NCBI GenBank assembly: GCA_020632295.1
Contig: JACKFU010000002.1
Span: 310,001-374,000 of the forward strand
Source of the DNA: Candidatus Peribacteria bacterium
Lineage (GTDB): Bacteria; Patescibacteriota; Gracilibacteria; Peribacterales; Peribacteraceae
Length of the DNA: 64,000 bases
Direction of reading: 5' to 3'
Shown: one piece after another, positions 48,702 through 56,521 of the stretch
How positions within the stretch are numbered: position 1 is the first letter of the stretch
Layout: every line of letters starts with the position of its first letter
Notes under the pieces: generated by a model
Databases searched by the model: none
What the model saw: only the letters and a program-made list of their open reading frames with translations
What the model was told of the DNA's origin: nothing
Position numbers and translations under genes: made by a program

Positions 48702-51700
48702 CTAGCTGCAACCAGAAGTAGCACCGCAATCGATACACAGTTCACACGAGCCGTTGCGTTTCATCTTGGTAGAACCACACTCCGAGCAAATAGAACCAGT
48801 GAAGCCCTGCTCTTTTGCTTTCTGCAGCTTACTCTCGACTTCGCCTACCTCTTGGAGCACTTGCGCACCTTCATCGATGACTGGCAGATGCATAGCAAAT
48901 GCATCTTTGCTCTTGCTTCCTGTCTCATAGGCCTTCTCAACAAGATCGCCGTTATGGAAGCGCTTTGCTTGGTCCTTTGGCATAAACTTTAGCGCGAGCC
49001 AACGTCCAAGGTAGTCCATGAGGCTTTTGACCATCGGAATCTCTTTATTGATGGTCATTCCCATCGGTTCAAAGCGTGTGTGAACAAGTTTCTCACAGAG
49101 CACCTCAAGCGGTACGCCGTACTGCAAGTTCATCGAGAGGCTTAAGGCGAGTGTATCCATAACACCAGAAAGTGTTGAACCCTCTTTGGCCATCTTGATG
49201 AATATTTCCCCCGGAGTACCATCTTCGTACATACCAACGTGCAAGTACCCTTCGTGGCCTGCTACAGAGAACTTGTGTGTAATACTCATGCGCTCCTCAG
49301 GAAGCTTTCTGCGACGTGGAGTTTCTTTGTAGACAATCTTCTCTTCAATCCTCACTTCTGCACCCTCTGACACCTCTGCATCCTTCGTATCCGACTTATT
49401 ACTCAGTGCTTGGCTCATTTTTGATCCATCACGGTACAGAGCATTTGCCTTGAGACAGAGTTTCCAACTTAAGAAGTATGCATTTTTAATATCTTCTACT
49501 GTTGCCTCGTTTGGCAGGTTGATAGTCTTAGAGATTGCACCGGAGATAAACGGTTGTGACGCCGCCATCATGCGAATATGGCCCTCGTAGTGAATAAAGC
49601 GCTTTCCGTCTTTTCCACACTTATTCGCACAATCGAAAACCGAAAGGTGTTCGGGTTTGAGATGTGGCGCACCTTCAACAGTCATATGTCCGCAAATGAA
49701 TGTGTTTGCCTCTTCGATTTGCTGCTTTGTAAAGCCGAGTTCTTTCAGGACGTTGAGATTGAAATCTTCCATCTGATCGCCTGTAAAGCCAAGGTTCTTC
49801 ATCGTCTCTTCTCCGAGGGTCCACTTGTTAAAAGCAAACGGAAGTTCGAAGACCTGTGGCAGGTTCTTTTCGATGTTTGCAATGTCTTTATCGCTGCAGC
49901 CTTTCTCTTTGAGTACTTTGCGGTTGATATGTGGCGCCCCTTCGAGAGACAGCGTTCCCATCACATATCGCATAATGTCTCCCACTTCAGCTTCACTATA
50001 TCCAAGGTTGACGAGAGCTGGCTTCACAGACTGGTTTGCGATCTTCATGTATCCGCCGCCAGCAAGTTTCTTGAATTTTACAAGAGCAAAGTCTGGTTCG
50101 ACACCGGTCGTATCACAATCCATAAGAAGTCCAATAGTACCCGTTGGAGCAATAACTGTGGTTTGTGCATTACGGTAGCCATGTTTTTCACCGAGGGCGA
50201 GTGCTCTATCCCAACATTCCTTTGCGGGCTCAAGCATGTAGTCAGGGCAAACATTTTGGTCGATGCCAACTGGCTTCACATGAAGCTTTTCATATTCGTT
50301 CTCTGGTGCATCGTAGGCAACACGCCTGTGATTGCGAATAACACGGAGCATGTGCTCTTTATTGCGCTCATATCCATGAAATGGTCCCAGCTTCTCTGCC
50401 ATTTCTGCAGATGTCGCGTAGGATTCACCAGTCATCATAGCGGTAATGGCAGCACAAATTGCACGACCTTGCTTACTGTCATAGGAAATACCCATACGCA
50501 TAAGCATGGCACCGAGGTTTGCGTACCCAAGACCAAGTGTACGGAAGATGTAACTTAACTGTGCAATCTCTTTACTTGGGAACTGAGCCATGAGCACAGA
50601 AATTTCGAGAACAATCGTCCAGAGACGCACCGCATGCATAAACTTCTCTACTTCAAACGTTCCATGCTCGCTGTCGTAGAACTTCATCAGATTAATGGAA
50701 GCGAGGTTACAGGCAGTGTTATCAAGGAACATGTACTCACTGCACGGGTTAGAAGCATTAATGCGTCCGTCTTCCGGGCAGGTGTGCCAGTCGTTAATGG
50801 TCGTATCGTACTGGAGTCCTGGGTCTGCACAGGCCCATGCCGCATAACCGATTTGGTCCCAAAGCTCACGAGCGCGCAGTGACTTGCATGCCGATGGTTC
50901 CCGGCTTTCCTCTCTCGCATCACGTAACTCCGTACGCCAGTAGAGGTTCCATGCATTATCTTTCTCGACAGATTCAAAGAATGCGTGTGGCACACGGACA
51001 GAGTTATTGGAGTTCTGACCCGATACTGTTGCGTATGCCTCTCCGTTGAAGTCGGTGTCGTAGCCTTGCTTTGCCATGGCAGCCACCTTCTTCTCTTCGT
51101 TTACCTTCCAGTTAATAAATTCTTCGATATCTGGATGATCCAAATCTAAGCACACCATTTTTGCTGCTCGACGTGTTGTTCCACCGGATTTAATAGCACC
51201 AGCTGCACGATCGCCAATCTTCAGGAAGCTCATAAGACCCGAGCTCTGCCCTCCGCCGGAGAGCGGTTCACCAGCACCACGTAAACTAGAAAAGTTGGTC
51301 CCGGTACCAGAGCCAAACTTAAAGAGACGGGCTTCACGCACCCAAAGATCCATAATGCCTCCTTCGTTGACCATGTCATCATCAACAGATTGAATGAAAC
51401 AGGCGTGTGGCTGTGGGTGTGTGTAAGCGTCAGGACTCTTTGAGAGTTCTCCCGTACTTGGGTTACAGAAGTAGTGCCCCTGAGCCTTTCCAGTAATGCC
51501 ATAGGCATAATGTAGGCCGGTATTGAACCACTGCGGACTGTTTGGTGCTGCCATCTGATGAATGAGCATGTAACTCAACTCATCCTCAAAGGCCTGCGCG
51601 TCCTGGGCAGTATCAAAATAGCCGTACTGTTGACCCCAGTGTCGCCAACATCCTGCCAGACGACGCACAACTTGCTTTGCGGAGCGCTCTGGGCCAGTAA

Positions 51701-52016
51701 TCACATTGCCCTGCTCATCCTTCTTCACCTGACCTGCCTCATCGTACTGCGGAACGCCAGCCTTCCGGAAATACTTACTCACCATGATGTCTGTTGCTAC
51801 CTGCGACCATGCTGCAGGGATTTGGGCACCCTCCATTTCAAAAACAACGCTCCCATCGGTATTCGAAATACGACTTGTGCGCTTTTCATAGGTTACTTGA
51901 TCGAGTGGATCACTTCCGGGAGTTGTAAATACGCGACGGATAGTTAATCCTCCAGTTGTCGGAGTCGGTTGGCTCTGCGTGCTTGCACTGACAGAAGACG
52001 CTTGTAACGGGTTCAT
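48702..52016 (-). CDS. nrdJ: Adenosylcobalamin-dependent (class II) ribonucleotide reductase
   Basis: 1104 residues from ATG 52016. It reduces ribonucleotides to deoxyribonucleotides with B12, independent of oxygen. The active-site region has NPCSEYMFLDNTACNLASINLMKF and the preceding GTGTNFSSLRGAGEPLSGGG; the PTGTIGLLMDCDTTGVEPDFALV loop is present. The extreme C-terminus is a Cys-rich CSECGSTKMKRNGSCELCIDCG, the redox/zinc tail of NrdJ. A GAEV-type repeat lies near 877-890. Start is ATG 52016; the GTG at 52055 would lie in the promoter/NrdR box. The window shows no B12 synthesis genes, so the cofactor may be salvaged. Confidence 0.95.
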   Translation of the reverse strand: MNPLQASSVSASTQSQPTPTTGGLTIRRVFTTPGSDPLDQVTYEKRTSRISNTDGSVVFEMEGAQIPAAWSQVATDIMVSKYFRKAGVPQYDEAGQVKKDEQGNVITGPERSAKQVVRRLAGCWRHWGQQYGYFDTAQDAQAFEDELSYMLIHQMAAPNSPQWFNTGLHYAYGITGKAQGHYFCNPSTGELSKSPDAYTHPQPHACFIQSVDDDMVNEGGIMDLWVREARLFKFGSGTGTNFSSLRGAGEPLSGGGQSSGLMSFLKIGDRAAGAIKSGGTTRRAAKMVCLDLDHPDIEEFINWKVNEEKKVAAMAKQGYDTDFNGEAYATVSGQNSNNSVRVPHAFFESVEKDNAWNLYWRTELRDAREESREPSACKSLRARELWDQIGYAAWACADPGLQYDTTINDWHTCPEDGRINASNPCSEYMFLDNTACNLASINLMKFYDSEHGTFEVEKFMHAVRLWTIVLEISVLMAQFPSKEIAQLSYIFRTLGLGYANLGAMLMRMGISYDSKQGRAICAAITAMMTGESYATSAEMAEKLGPFHGYERNKEHMLRVIRNHRRVAYDAPENEYEKLHVKPVGIDQNVCPDYMLEPAKECWDRALALGEKHGYRNAQTTVIAPTGTIGLLMDCDTTGVEPDFALVKFKKLAGGGYMKIANQSVKPALVNLGYSEAEVGDIMRYVMGTLSLEGAPHINRKVLKEKGCSDKDIANIEKNLPQVFELPFAFNKWTLGEETMKNLGFTGDQMEDFNLNVLKELGFTKQQIEEANTFICGHMTVEGAPHLKPEHLSVFDCANKCGKDGKRFIHYEGHIRMMAASQPFISGAISKTINLPNEATVEDIKNAYFLSWKLCLKANALYRDGSKMSQALSNKSDTKDAEVSEGAEVRIEEKIVYKETPRRRKLPEERMSITHKFSVAGHEGYLHVGMYEDGTPGEIFIKMAKEGSTLSGVMDTLALSLSMNLQYGVPLEVLCEKLVHTRFEPMGMTINKEIPMVKSLMDYLGRWLALKFMPKDQAKRFHNGDLVEKAYETGSKSKDAFAMHLPVIDEGAQVLQEVGEVESKLQKAKEQGFTGSICSECGSTKMKRNGSCELCIDCGATSGCS
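49356..49385. repeat. GATGCAGAGGTGTCAGAGGG repeat inside nrdJ
   Basis: On the coding strand GCAGAGGTGTCAGAGGGTGC encodes AEVSEGAEV. It is a degenerate member of the GAAGGTGCAGAGGT family. Confidence 0.55.
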
Positions 52017-52049
52017 TTGGGTGGTGGGGAATGGTGGTGGGGGCGTGGA

Positions 52050-52065
52050 ACACACTATCTTGTGT
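52050..52065. promoter_or_regulatory. NrdR box 1
   Basis: ACACACTATCTTGTGT matches 14 of 16 positions of the NrdR consensus ACACwAtATaTwGTGT. It overlaps the likely nrdJ -10 region. Confidence 0.8.
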
Positions 52066-52081
52066 CACTGGTGTCACAACC

Positions 52082-52097
52082 ACACAAGATATTGGAG
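52082..52097. promoter_or_regulatory. NrdR box 2
   Basis: ACACAAGATATTGGAG matches 12 of 16 consensus positions. It begins 32 bp after box 1 begins (16 bp between boxes), the spacing of three helical turns that NrdR requires. Confidence 0.7.
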
Positions 52098-52140
52098 TCA
52101 GGCCATGTGGTCAACTGTGACTTCGCACTACGAACTGACA

Positions 52141-52281
52141 ATGTCAAAACTTGCAGATTTGTTGATTAAAAAAGTAAAGGGATTGATTGTACCAGAGAAC
52201 CATGTCGAGAAAAATGGTCGTGTCACACGACAAAAGTCTGCTCTGTGTAAAGTTGATATTGGGAACAAGGTGCTACCATAG
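52141..52281 (+). CDS. Possible 46-residue basic protein
   Basis: ATG at 52141, TAG at 52279-52281, 4 nt before the flavoprotein ATG. The product (MSKLADLLIKKVKGLIVPEN..., Lys-rich amphipathic start) looks protein-like but is not recognised. TACGAA ends 6 nt upstream, a weak -10. The flavoprotein promoter lies inside its 3' end. Confidence 0.3.
   Translation: MSKLADLLIKKVKGLIVPENHVEKNGRVTRQKSALCKVDIGNKVLP
52271..52279 (+). promoter_or_regulatory. Extended -10 promoter of the flavoprotein gene
   Basis: TGC+TACCAT ends exactly 6 nt before the ATG at 52286; decides against the longer ORF from 52187. Confidence 0.65.
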
Positions 52282-52285
52282 CACC

Positions 52286-52960
52286 ATGAACATTCTCGTC
52301 CTCAGCTGTAGCCCCAATGACCCCAGTAACTGCGATGTGCTTGCACAAGAATTTATAAAAGGAGCAAAAGACGTCTGCGCATGCACAGTACAGATAATTC
52401 GATTGATCGATTTTGAGCTACCGCAATTTACGCTTGGATGTTACGACGAACAGTGTGACCTTCCAGCAAATTACATGAAGCTGAAAAAGGCAATACTCGA
52501 TGCTGACGGTGTTGTTATTGCTGCACCAGTATGGAACTTCGGCGTGCCTGCACATGTAAAGAACTTTCAAGATTGGATGGGATGTTTTTGCCTGGATACA
52601 GAAACCCGAAGCAAAGGCCAACTCGGCGGGAAGCCGTTCTTCTACATTTTTACCGGTGGTGCTCCTAAGGCAGCATGGAAAGGACTCATGCGCTTTACGA
52701 CTATGTTTATCCGAGAATGTATTCGATACTTCGGTGGAACGATAACCGGAATGCTGTATGAGGGGCACTGCACCCTAGGAAAGGGGAAATTTGGCTTAGT
52801 AGTAGATAAGCGACCAAAGGCACTTGCTACAGCTCGGAAACAGGGTGCTCGCTTTGCTCTATTTACGCGCAACTACAAAAAGACCGGTGTTCTACCGCTT
52901 AAACACAGAACCATCGAATGGTTCTACAAGAAGGGGCAGCGGCTGATATCCAAGTTCTAA
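52286..52960 (+). CDS. NAD(P)H-dependent FMN reductase/flavodoxin-fold protein
   Basis: 224 residues. ILVLSCSPNDPSNCDVLAQEF (3-23) is the FMN phosphate loop of the flavodoxin-like quinone/FMN reductase group. ADGVVIAAPVWNFGVPAHVKNFQDW (about 75-99) is the second flavin-contact block. It likely reduces quinones or flavin using NAD(P)H. The C-terminal 40 residues are basic. It overlaps the convergent ribD by 4 bp. Confidence 0.85.
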   Translation: MNILVLSCSPNDPSNCDVLAQEFIKGAKDVCACTVQIIRLIDFELPQFTLGCYDEQCDLPANYMKLKKAILDADGVVIAAPVWNFGVPAHVKNFQDWMGCFCLDTETRSKGQLGGKPFFYIFTGGAPKAAWKGLMRFTTMFIRECIRYFGGTITGMLYEGHCTLGKGKFGLVVDKRPKALATARKQGARFALFTRNYKKTGVLPLKHRTIEWFYKKGQRLISKF

Positions 52961-53964
52961 GTACCAATGAGAATGATTTCTTCATCAACCAATCCTGCCT
53001 TTTTAAATGCATCCCACGTTGTGGGGCCTCCTTCAACTAAAAGAGCTGAAACCTGCCTGCCGGCTAGGCAGGGCTGAGAGCTGAGAGCTGAGAGAGTATT
53101 CCAGAGCTGAGTCCAATCAAAATGATTGTCGACCATAGGAACTGCGATAACTGTTGCTCCCTTCTCCCTCAACTTCTTTTCCTTAGCTTCCTCAGAATCC
53201 TCAGCTTCTTTAGCTTCTTTTACAACAATCGTCCCCTCCCCTACGACCTTTGCATCGAGAGGTATACGAAGATGGGGATCGAGGATAATTTTGACAAGTT
53301 GGTGATTCGTGATTGGTGATTCGTGATTTGTATAGCGGATTGTTAGTTGTGGATTATCGGTGATGACAGTACCTACACCAATGAGAATGGCATCATATGT
53401 TGCCCGAAGATAGGTGTGTGACCATGTGTTTTGATCTGGCGATGTAATACAGAGCTTGCTCCCGTCCGCATTTGCCACTCTCCCATCCACTGTTTGTGCT
53501 TTTTTCAGCGTTATGTAGGGCCGCCCTTTTGTTCGGAGACTAATGTAGCCACGATTGAGTCGCTCGCACTCGGCCCTACAAACAGGACCCTCTACAGTGA
53601 TGCCAGCTTCCCGTAGCGCGGCAATCCCCTTCCCTGCAACACGCTCATCGGGGTCGACCATGCCAACAATCACGTGTTTGATTCCCGACTCGATAATTGC
53701 ACGGGTACACGGTGGTGTCTCTCCCTGGTGATTACATGGTTCTAAATTTACATACAGCGTAGCAGCGTCCCATTGGGACGCTGCTACGAAATGTTTTATC
53801 GCATCGACTTCCGCATGGTCTGTTCCTGCCCCACGATAGTATCCTTCGGAGATAATTTGATCCTCACGAACAAGGACCGCGCCAACAAGCGGATTCCCGC
53901 CAACCAGTCCTCTGCCCTGTTGGGCAAGCTTGAGACAGCGGTGCATGTACCACTCGTGATTCAT
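52957..53964 (-). CDS. ribD: RibD-like deaminase-reductase, C-terminally truncated and repeat-rich
   Basis: 335 residues from ATG 53964. RibD carries out two steps of riboflavin synthesis. The deaminase zinc site is intact: H50-A-E52, C77 and C86 (EPCNHQGETPPC). The reductase domain follows (RPYITLKKAQTVDGRVA, ILIGVGTV). Three foreign-looking segments interrupt it: 210-222 (NHESPITNH), 249-264 (KEAKEAEDSEEAKE) and 291-306 (SALSSQPCLAGRQVS). The protein stops just after LLVEGG...DEEIILIGT, about 40 residues short of the family's C-terminus. No other rib gene is seen. Deaminase activity is plausible; reductase activity is doubtful. It starts 1 nt after the YerC-like gene. Confidence 0.85.
   Translation of the reverse strand: MNHEWYMHRCLKLAQQGRGLVGGNPLVGAVLVREDQIISEGYYRGAGTDHAEVDAIKHFVAASQWDAATLYVNLEPCNHQGETPPCTRAIIESGIKHVIVGMVDPDERVAGKGIAALREAGITVEGPVCRAECERLNRGYISLRTKGRPYITLKKAQTVDGRVANADGSKLCITSPDQNTWSHTYLRATYDAILIGVGTVITDNPQLTIRYTNHESPITNHQLVKIILDPHLRIPLDAKVVGEGTIVVKEAKEAEDSEEAKEKKLREKGATVIAVPMVDNHFDWTQLWNTLSALSSQPCLAGRQVSALLVEGGPTTWDAFKKAGLVDEEIILIGT
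53052..53097. repeat. Palindromic CCTGCCTGCCGGCTAGGCAGG element plus CTGAGAG tandem in ribD
   Basis: CCTGCCT (53052-53058) pairs with AGGCAGG (53066-53072) around GCCGGCT. Then CTGAGAG is repeated three times. In frame on the minus strand it encodes SALSSQPCLAGRQVS. Confidence 0.75.
53175..53222. repeat. GAAGCTAAG-type repeat in ribD
   Basis: On the coding strand, AAAGAAGCTAAAGAAGCTGA followed by GATTCT and GAGGAAGCTAAG. It encodes KEAKEAEDSEEAKE and matches the leuS repeat at 12805-12852. Confidence 0.7.
53300..53334. repeat. GTGATTCGTGATTG tandem in ribD
   Basis: GGTGATTCGTGATTGGTGAT followed by TCGTGATT on the plus strand; encodes TNHESPITNHQ on the minus strand, between two conserved strands of the reductase domain. 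Confidence 0.7.
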
Positions 53965-53965
53965 G

Positions 53966-54316
53966 TTATAGGTACTTGCGAAGAGCTTGATCTTTTTTCT
54001 TTTCTTCTGGCTTCTGTTGATGCTTGAGAAACGCACTATACCCCCCTGTTCCATTTTTCAGTGTCTGTCCAACTCTCGTGACTGTCGTTGTACTTGCTCC
54101 GGTATTTGCAGCGACCTCGCGATACGTTTTACCAGCAAAGAGCTGCTTTGCTACCTCTAACCGCTCGCTCCACGCCTGAAGCTCCGAAAGTGTCCCAAGA
54201 TCGCGTAGAAGCGCTGCTGCCTCTACATCCGTGTTGCAGGAAGCAACCGCCATACAAAGCGCGCGAAAACGTGGGTCGTTCTTGTAGCTCGATTCAGATA
54301 ATGGCCTGCTACTCAT
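53966..54316 (-). CDS. YerC/YecD-type TrpR-like DNA-binding protein
   Basis: 116 residues. A TrpR-superfamily helical protein: ALLRDLGTLSELQAWSERLEVAKQLFAGKTYREVAANTGASTTTVTRV (about 37-85) includes the helix-turn-helix TYREVAANTGASTTTVTRVG. The tail is basic. The related YerC regulators are of unknown or His-operon related function. The promoter TACCAT ends exactly 6 nt before the ATG. The ribD ATG follows the stop after 1 nt, so this regulator and the RibD-like protein form one operon. Confidence 0.88.
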   Translation of the reverse strand: MSSRPLSESSYKNDPRFRALCMAVASCNTDVEAAALLRDLGTLSELQAWSERLEVAKQLFAGKTYREVAANTGASTTTVTRVGQTLKNGTGGYSAFLKHQQKPEEKKKDQALRKYL

Positions 54317-54322
54317 ACTGGG

Positions 54323-54328
54323 ATGGTA
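54323..54328 (-). promoter_or_regulatory. -10 box of the YerC-ribD operon
   Basis: TACCAT, predicted +1 54316 equals the A of the ATG. Confidence 0.55.
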
Positions 54329-54372
54329 CGCTAACGTACCTATTGTTTCAATGTACTATCACAGTGTTACAA

Positions 54373-56478
54373 CTACTCGTCTTTCTTGGCACCACCTCGC
54401 TTCTTAATAATCTCTTCAGCGACATTTGGCGGAACTTTATCGTAGTGACCAAATTCCATAGAGTAGTTGGCGCGACCTTGGGTCATAGAGCGCACTTCTG
54501 TTGCATATCCAAACATGCTTGCAAGTGGTACGTCAGCAAGAATAACTTTTGCTGTTCCACGGTCGCTCTGTTCTTTAATCATACCGCGGCGAGAAGACAG
54601 GTCTCCCATAACATCTCCAAGGAATTCCTCAGGAGTGACAACTTCTACCTTCATAATTGGCTCTAGAATCACTGGTTTTGCTTTTCTTGCAGCCTCACGG
54701 AAACCAATAGACGCAACGGTCTTGAATGACATTTCTGAGGAGTCCACATCGTGGTAGCTACCGTCATACAGGTTAACTTTAACGTCTACAACTGGGTAAC
54801 CAGCAAGGATACCGCGCGTCATTGCCTCTTGGAATCCTTTATCACATGGAGAAATAAACTCCTTAGGAATGCGGCCTCCAACAACCGTATTTTCAAACAC
54901 GTAGCCCGTTCCTGGCTGCTGCGGAATAAGCTTGAAGAGGACGTGACCAAATTGTCCACGACCTCCTGTTTGCTTAGAGTATTTCTCTTCGTGGTCAATT
55001 TCTTCTTGAATCGTTTCACGGTAGGCAACCTGCGGCTGACCGACGTTTGTCTCCACCTTAAATTCGCGTCGCATACGATCAACAATAATATCAAGGTGCA
55101 GTTCTCCCATTCCTGAGATAATGGTCTGTCCAGTTTCTTCGTCGCTACGTACACGGAATGTTGGATCTTCTTCGGCAAGTTTTTGAAGAGCGATACCCAT
55201 TTTTTCTTGGTCTGCTTTGGTCTTTGGTTCTACAGCAATGGAAATAACAGGCTCGGCAAACGTAATATTTTCAAGTTGAATTGGCTTACTTTCGTCACAG
55301 AGCGTATCGCCTGTACGCGTGTCTTTCAAACCGATAACAGCAGCGATATCTCCTGCTTCCACCTCTTGAATTTCCTCGCGGCTGTTGGCGTGCATTTTTA
55401 CGATACGGCCGATGCGCTCTCTTCCATCACGTGTGGAGTTAAACACAGCGCTACCAGATTTGAGCACGCCAGAGTACACACGAATGAAGGTAAGTTTTCC
55501 AACGTAGGGGTCGGTTGCGATCTTAAAGGCGAGTGCACTGAGAGGGGCATCGTTGCTTGATTCGCGCTTCTCCTCTGCTTCGGTATCTGGGTTAATGCCC
55601 GTTGCTGACGGAATATCTAGTGGTGATGGAAGGTAGGCAACAACAGCATCCAGCATGAGCTGTACACCAACGTTTTTAAGAGATGAGCCGCAGAGCACTG
55701 GGTAGAGCTTGTTGTTTACTGTTCCATGACGGATACCTTTTATCAGTTGCTCATCTGTTAGTGCACCGTTTTCAAGGTAGGCATCGAGGAGGTTGTCATC
55801 GCACTCTGCCACTTTTTCCATGAGAGTCGCTCGGTACTCGTTGACGTCTGCCTCCATATCGGCAGGAATAGGAATTTCGATACGGTTCTGGCCATGATCC
55901 CCTTCAAACTTGTATGCCTTCTTGGCAACGAGATCAACAACACCTGTAAAATCACTCTCTTCTCCAATGGGCAATTGAATCGCCACCGCATCCTTTGAAA
56001 GACGATCGTGAATAGACCCGAGAGACATTTTAAAGTTTCCTCCGGTCTTATCCATCTTGTTGACAAACGCAATACGTGGAACATGGTACTTGTCTGCTTG
56101 GCGCCACACCGTCTCAGATTGTGGTTCTACACCCTGGGAACCATCGAAGACTGCGCATCCTCCATCGAGAACACGAAGGCTGCGCTCTACCTCAGCGGTA
56201 AAGTCCACGTGGCCGGGAGTGTCGATGATGTTGATGGTTGCCTTGGTCTCCTCGCCATCTGCATTCTTCGCTGTCCAGTGACACTGGGTAGCTGCTGAGG
56301 TGATAGTGATACCACGCTCCTGTTCCTGTTCCATCCAGTCCATGGTCGCTTCTCCTTCGTGCACTTCTCCAATCTTGTAACTACGACCAGTGTAAAAAAG
56401 CACACGCTCGGTTGTGGTGGTTTTACCGGCATCGATGTGCGCGATAATTCCGATATTTCGTACGTTTTTGAGATCCAT
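54373..56478 (-). CDS. fusA: Elongation factor G
   Basis: 701 residues, five-domain translocase of the ribosome. G1 is AHIDAGKTTTTERVLFYTG, G2/G3 include ERGITITSAATQ and DTPGHVDFTAEVERSLRVLDG, and G4 is NKMDKTGG. Domains III-V are complete (VGQPQVAYRETI, GGRGQFGHV, FGYATEVRSMTQGRANYSMEF). Last gene of the str-like group; a TTAGAGTG tandem lies just before its ATG in place of a Shine-Dalgarno sequence. Confidence 0.98.
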   Translation of the reverse strand: MDLKNVRNIGIIAHIDAGKTTTTERVLFYTGRSYKIGEVHEGEATMDWMEQEQERGITITSAATQCHWTAKNADGEETKATINIIDTPGHVDFTAEVERSLRVLDGGCAVFDGSQGVEPQSETVWRQADKYHVPRIAFVNKMDKTGGNFKMSLGSIHDRLSKDAVAIQLPIGEESDFTGVVDLVAKKAYKFEGDHGQNRIEIPIPADMEADVNEYRATLMEKVAECDDNLLDAYLENGALTDEQLIKGIRHGTVNNKLYPVLCGSSLKNVGVQLMLDAVVAYLPSPLDIPSATGINPDTEAEEKRESSNDAPLSALAFKIATDPYVGKLTFIRVYSGVLKSGSAVFNSTRDGRERIGRIVKMHANSREEIQEVEAGDIAAVIGLKDTRTGDTLCDESKPIQLENITFAEPVISIAVEPKTKADQEKMGIALQKLAEEDPTFRVRSDEETGQTIISGMGELHLDIIVDRMRREFKVETNVGQPQVAYRETIQEEIDHEEKYSKQTGGRGQFGHVLFKLIPQQPGTGYVFENTVVGGRIPKEFISPCDKGFQEAMTRGILAGYPVVDVKVNLYDGSYHDVDSSEMSFKTVASIGFREAARKAKPVILEPIMKVEVVTPEEFLGDVMGDLSSRRGMIKEQSDRGTAKVILADVPLASMFGYATEVRSMTQGRANYSMEFGHYDKVPPNVAEEIIKKRGGAKKDE

Positions 56479-56485
56479 GGGAAGA

Positions 56486-56520
56486 TAGAGGGTTAGGGTT
56501 TTAGAGTGTTAGAGTGTTAG
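56486..56520. repeat. GTTAGAGT tandem between rpsG and fusA
   Basis: Degenerate TTAGGGTTTTAGAGTGTTAG-like tandem lying in the 43-bp gap before fusA. Confidence 0.75.
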
Positions 56521-56521
56521 G

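Noticed and set aside
48352..48738. 128-residue minus-strand ORF overlapping the nrdJ 3' end
   Set aside because: Overlaps the Cys-rich NrdJ tail in another frame, has no promoter and no recognisable domain.
49578..50558. 326-residue ORF antisense to nrdJ
   Set aside because: Lies wholly inside nrdJ with no family features and Cys/His/Phe-rich antisense composition; a shadow frame.
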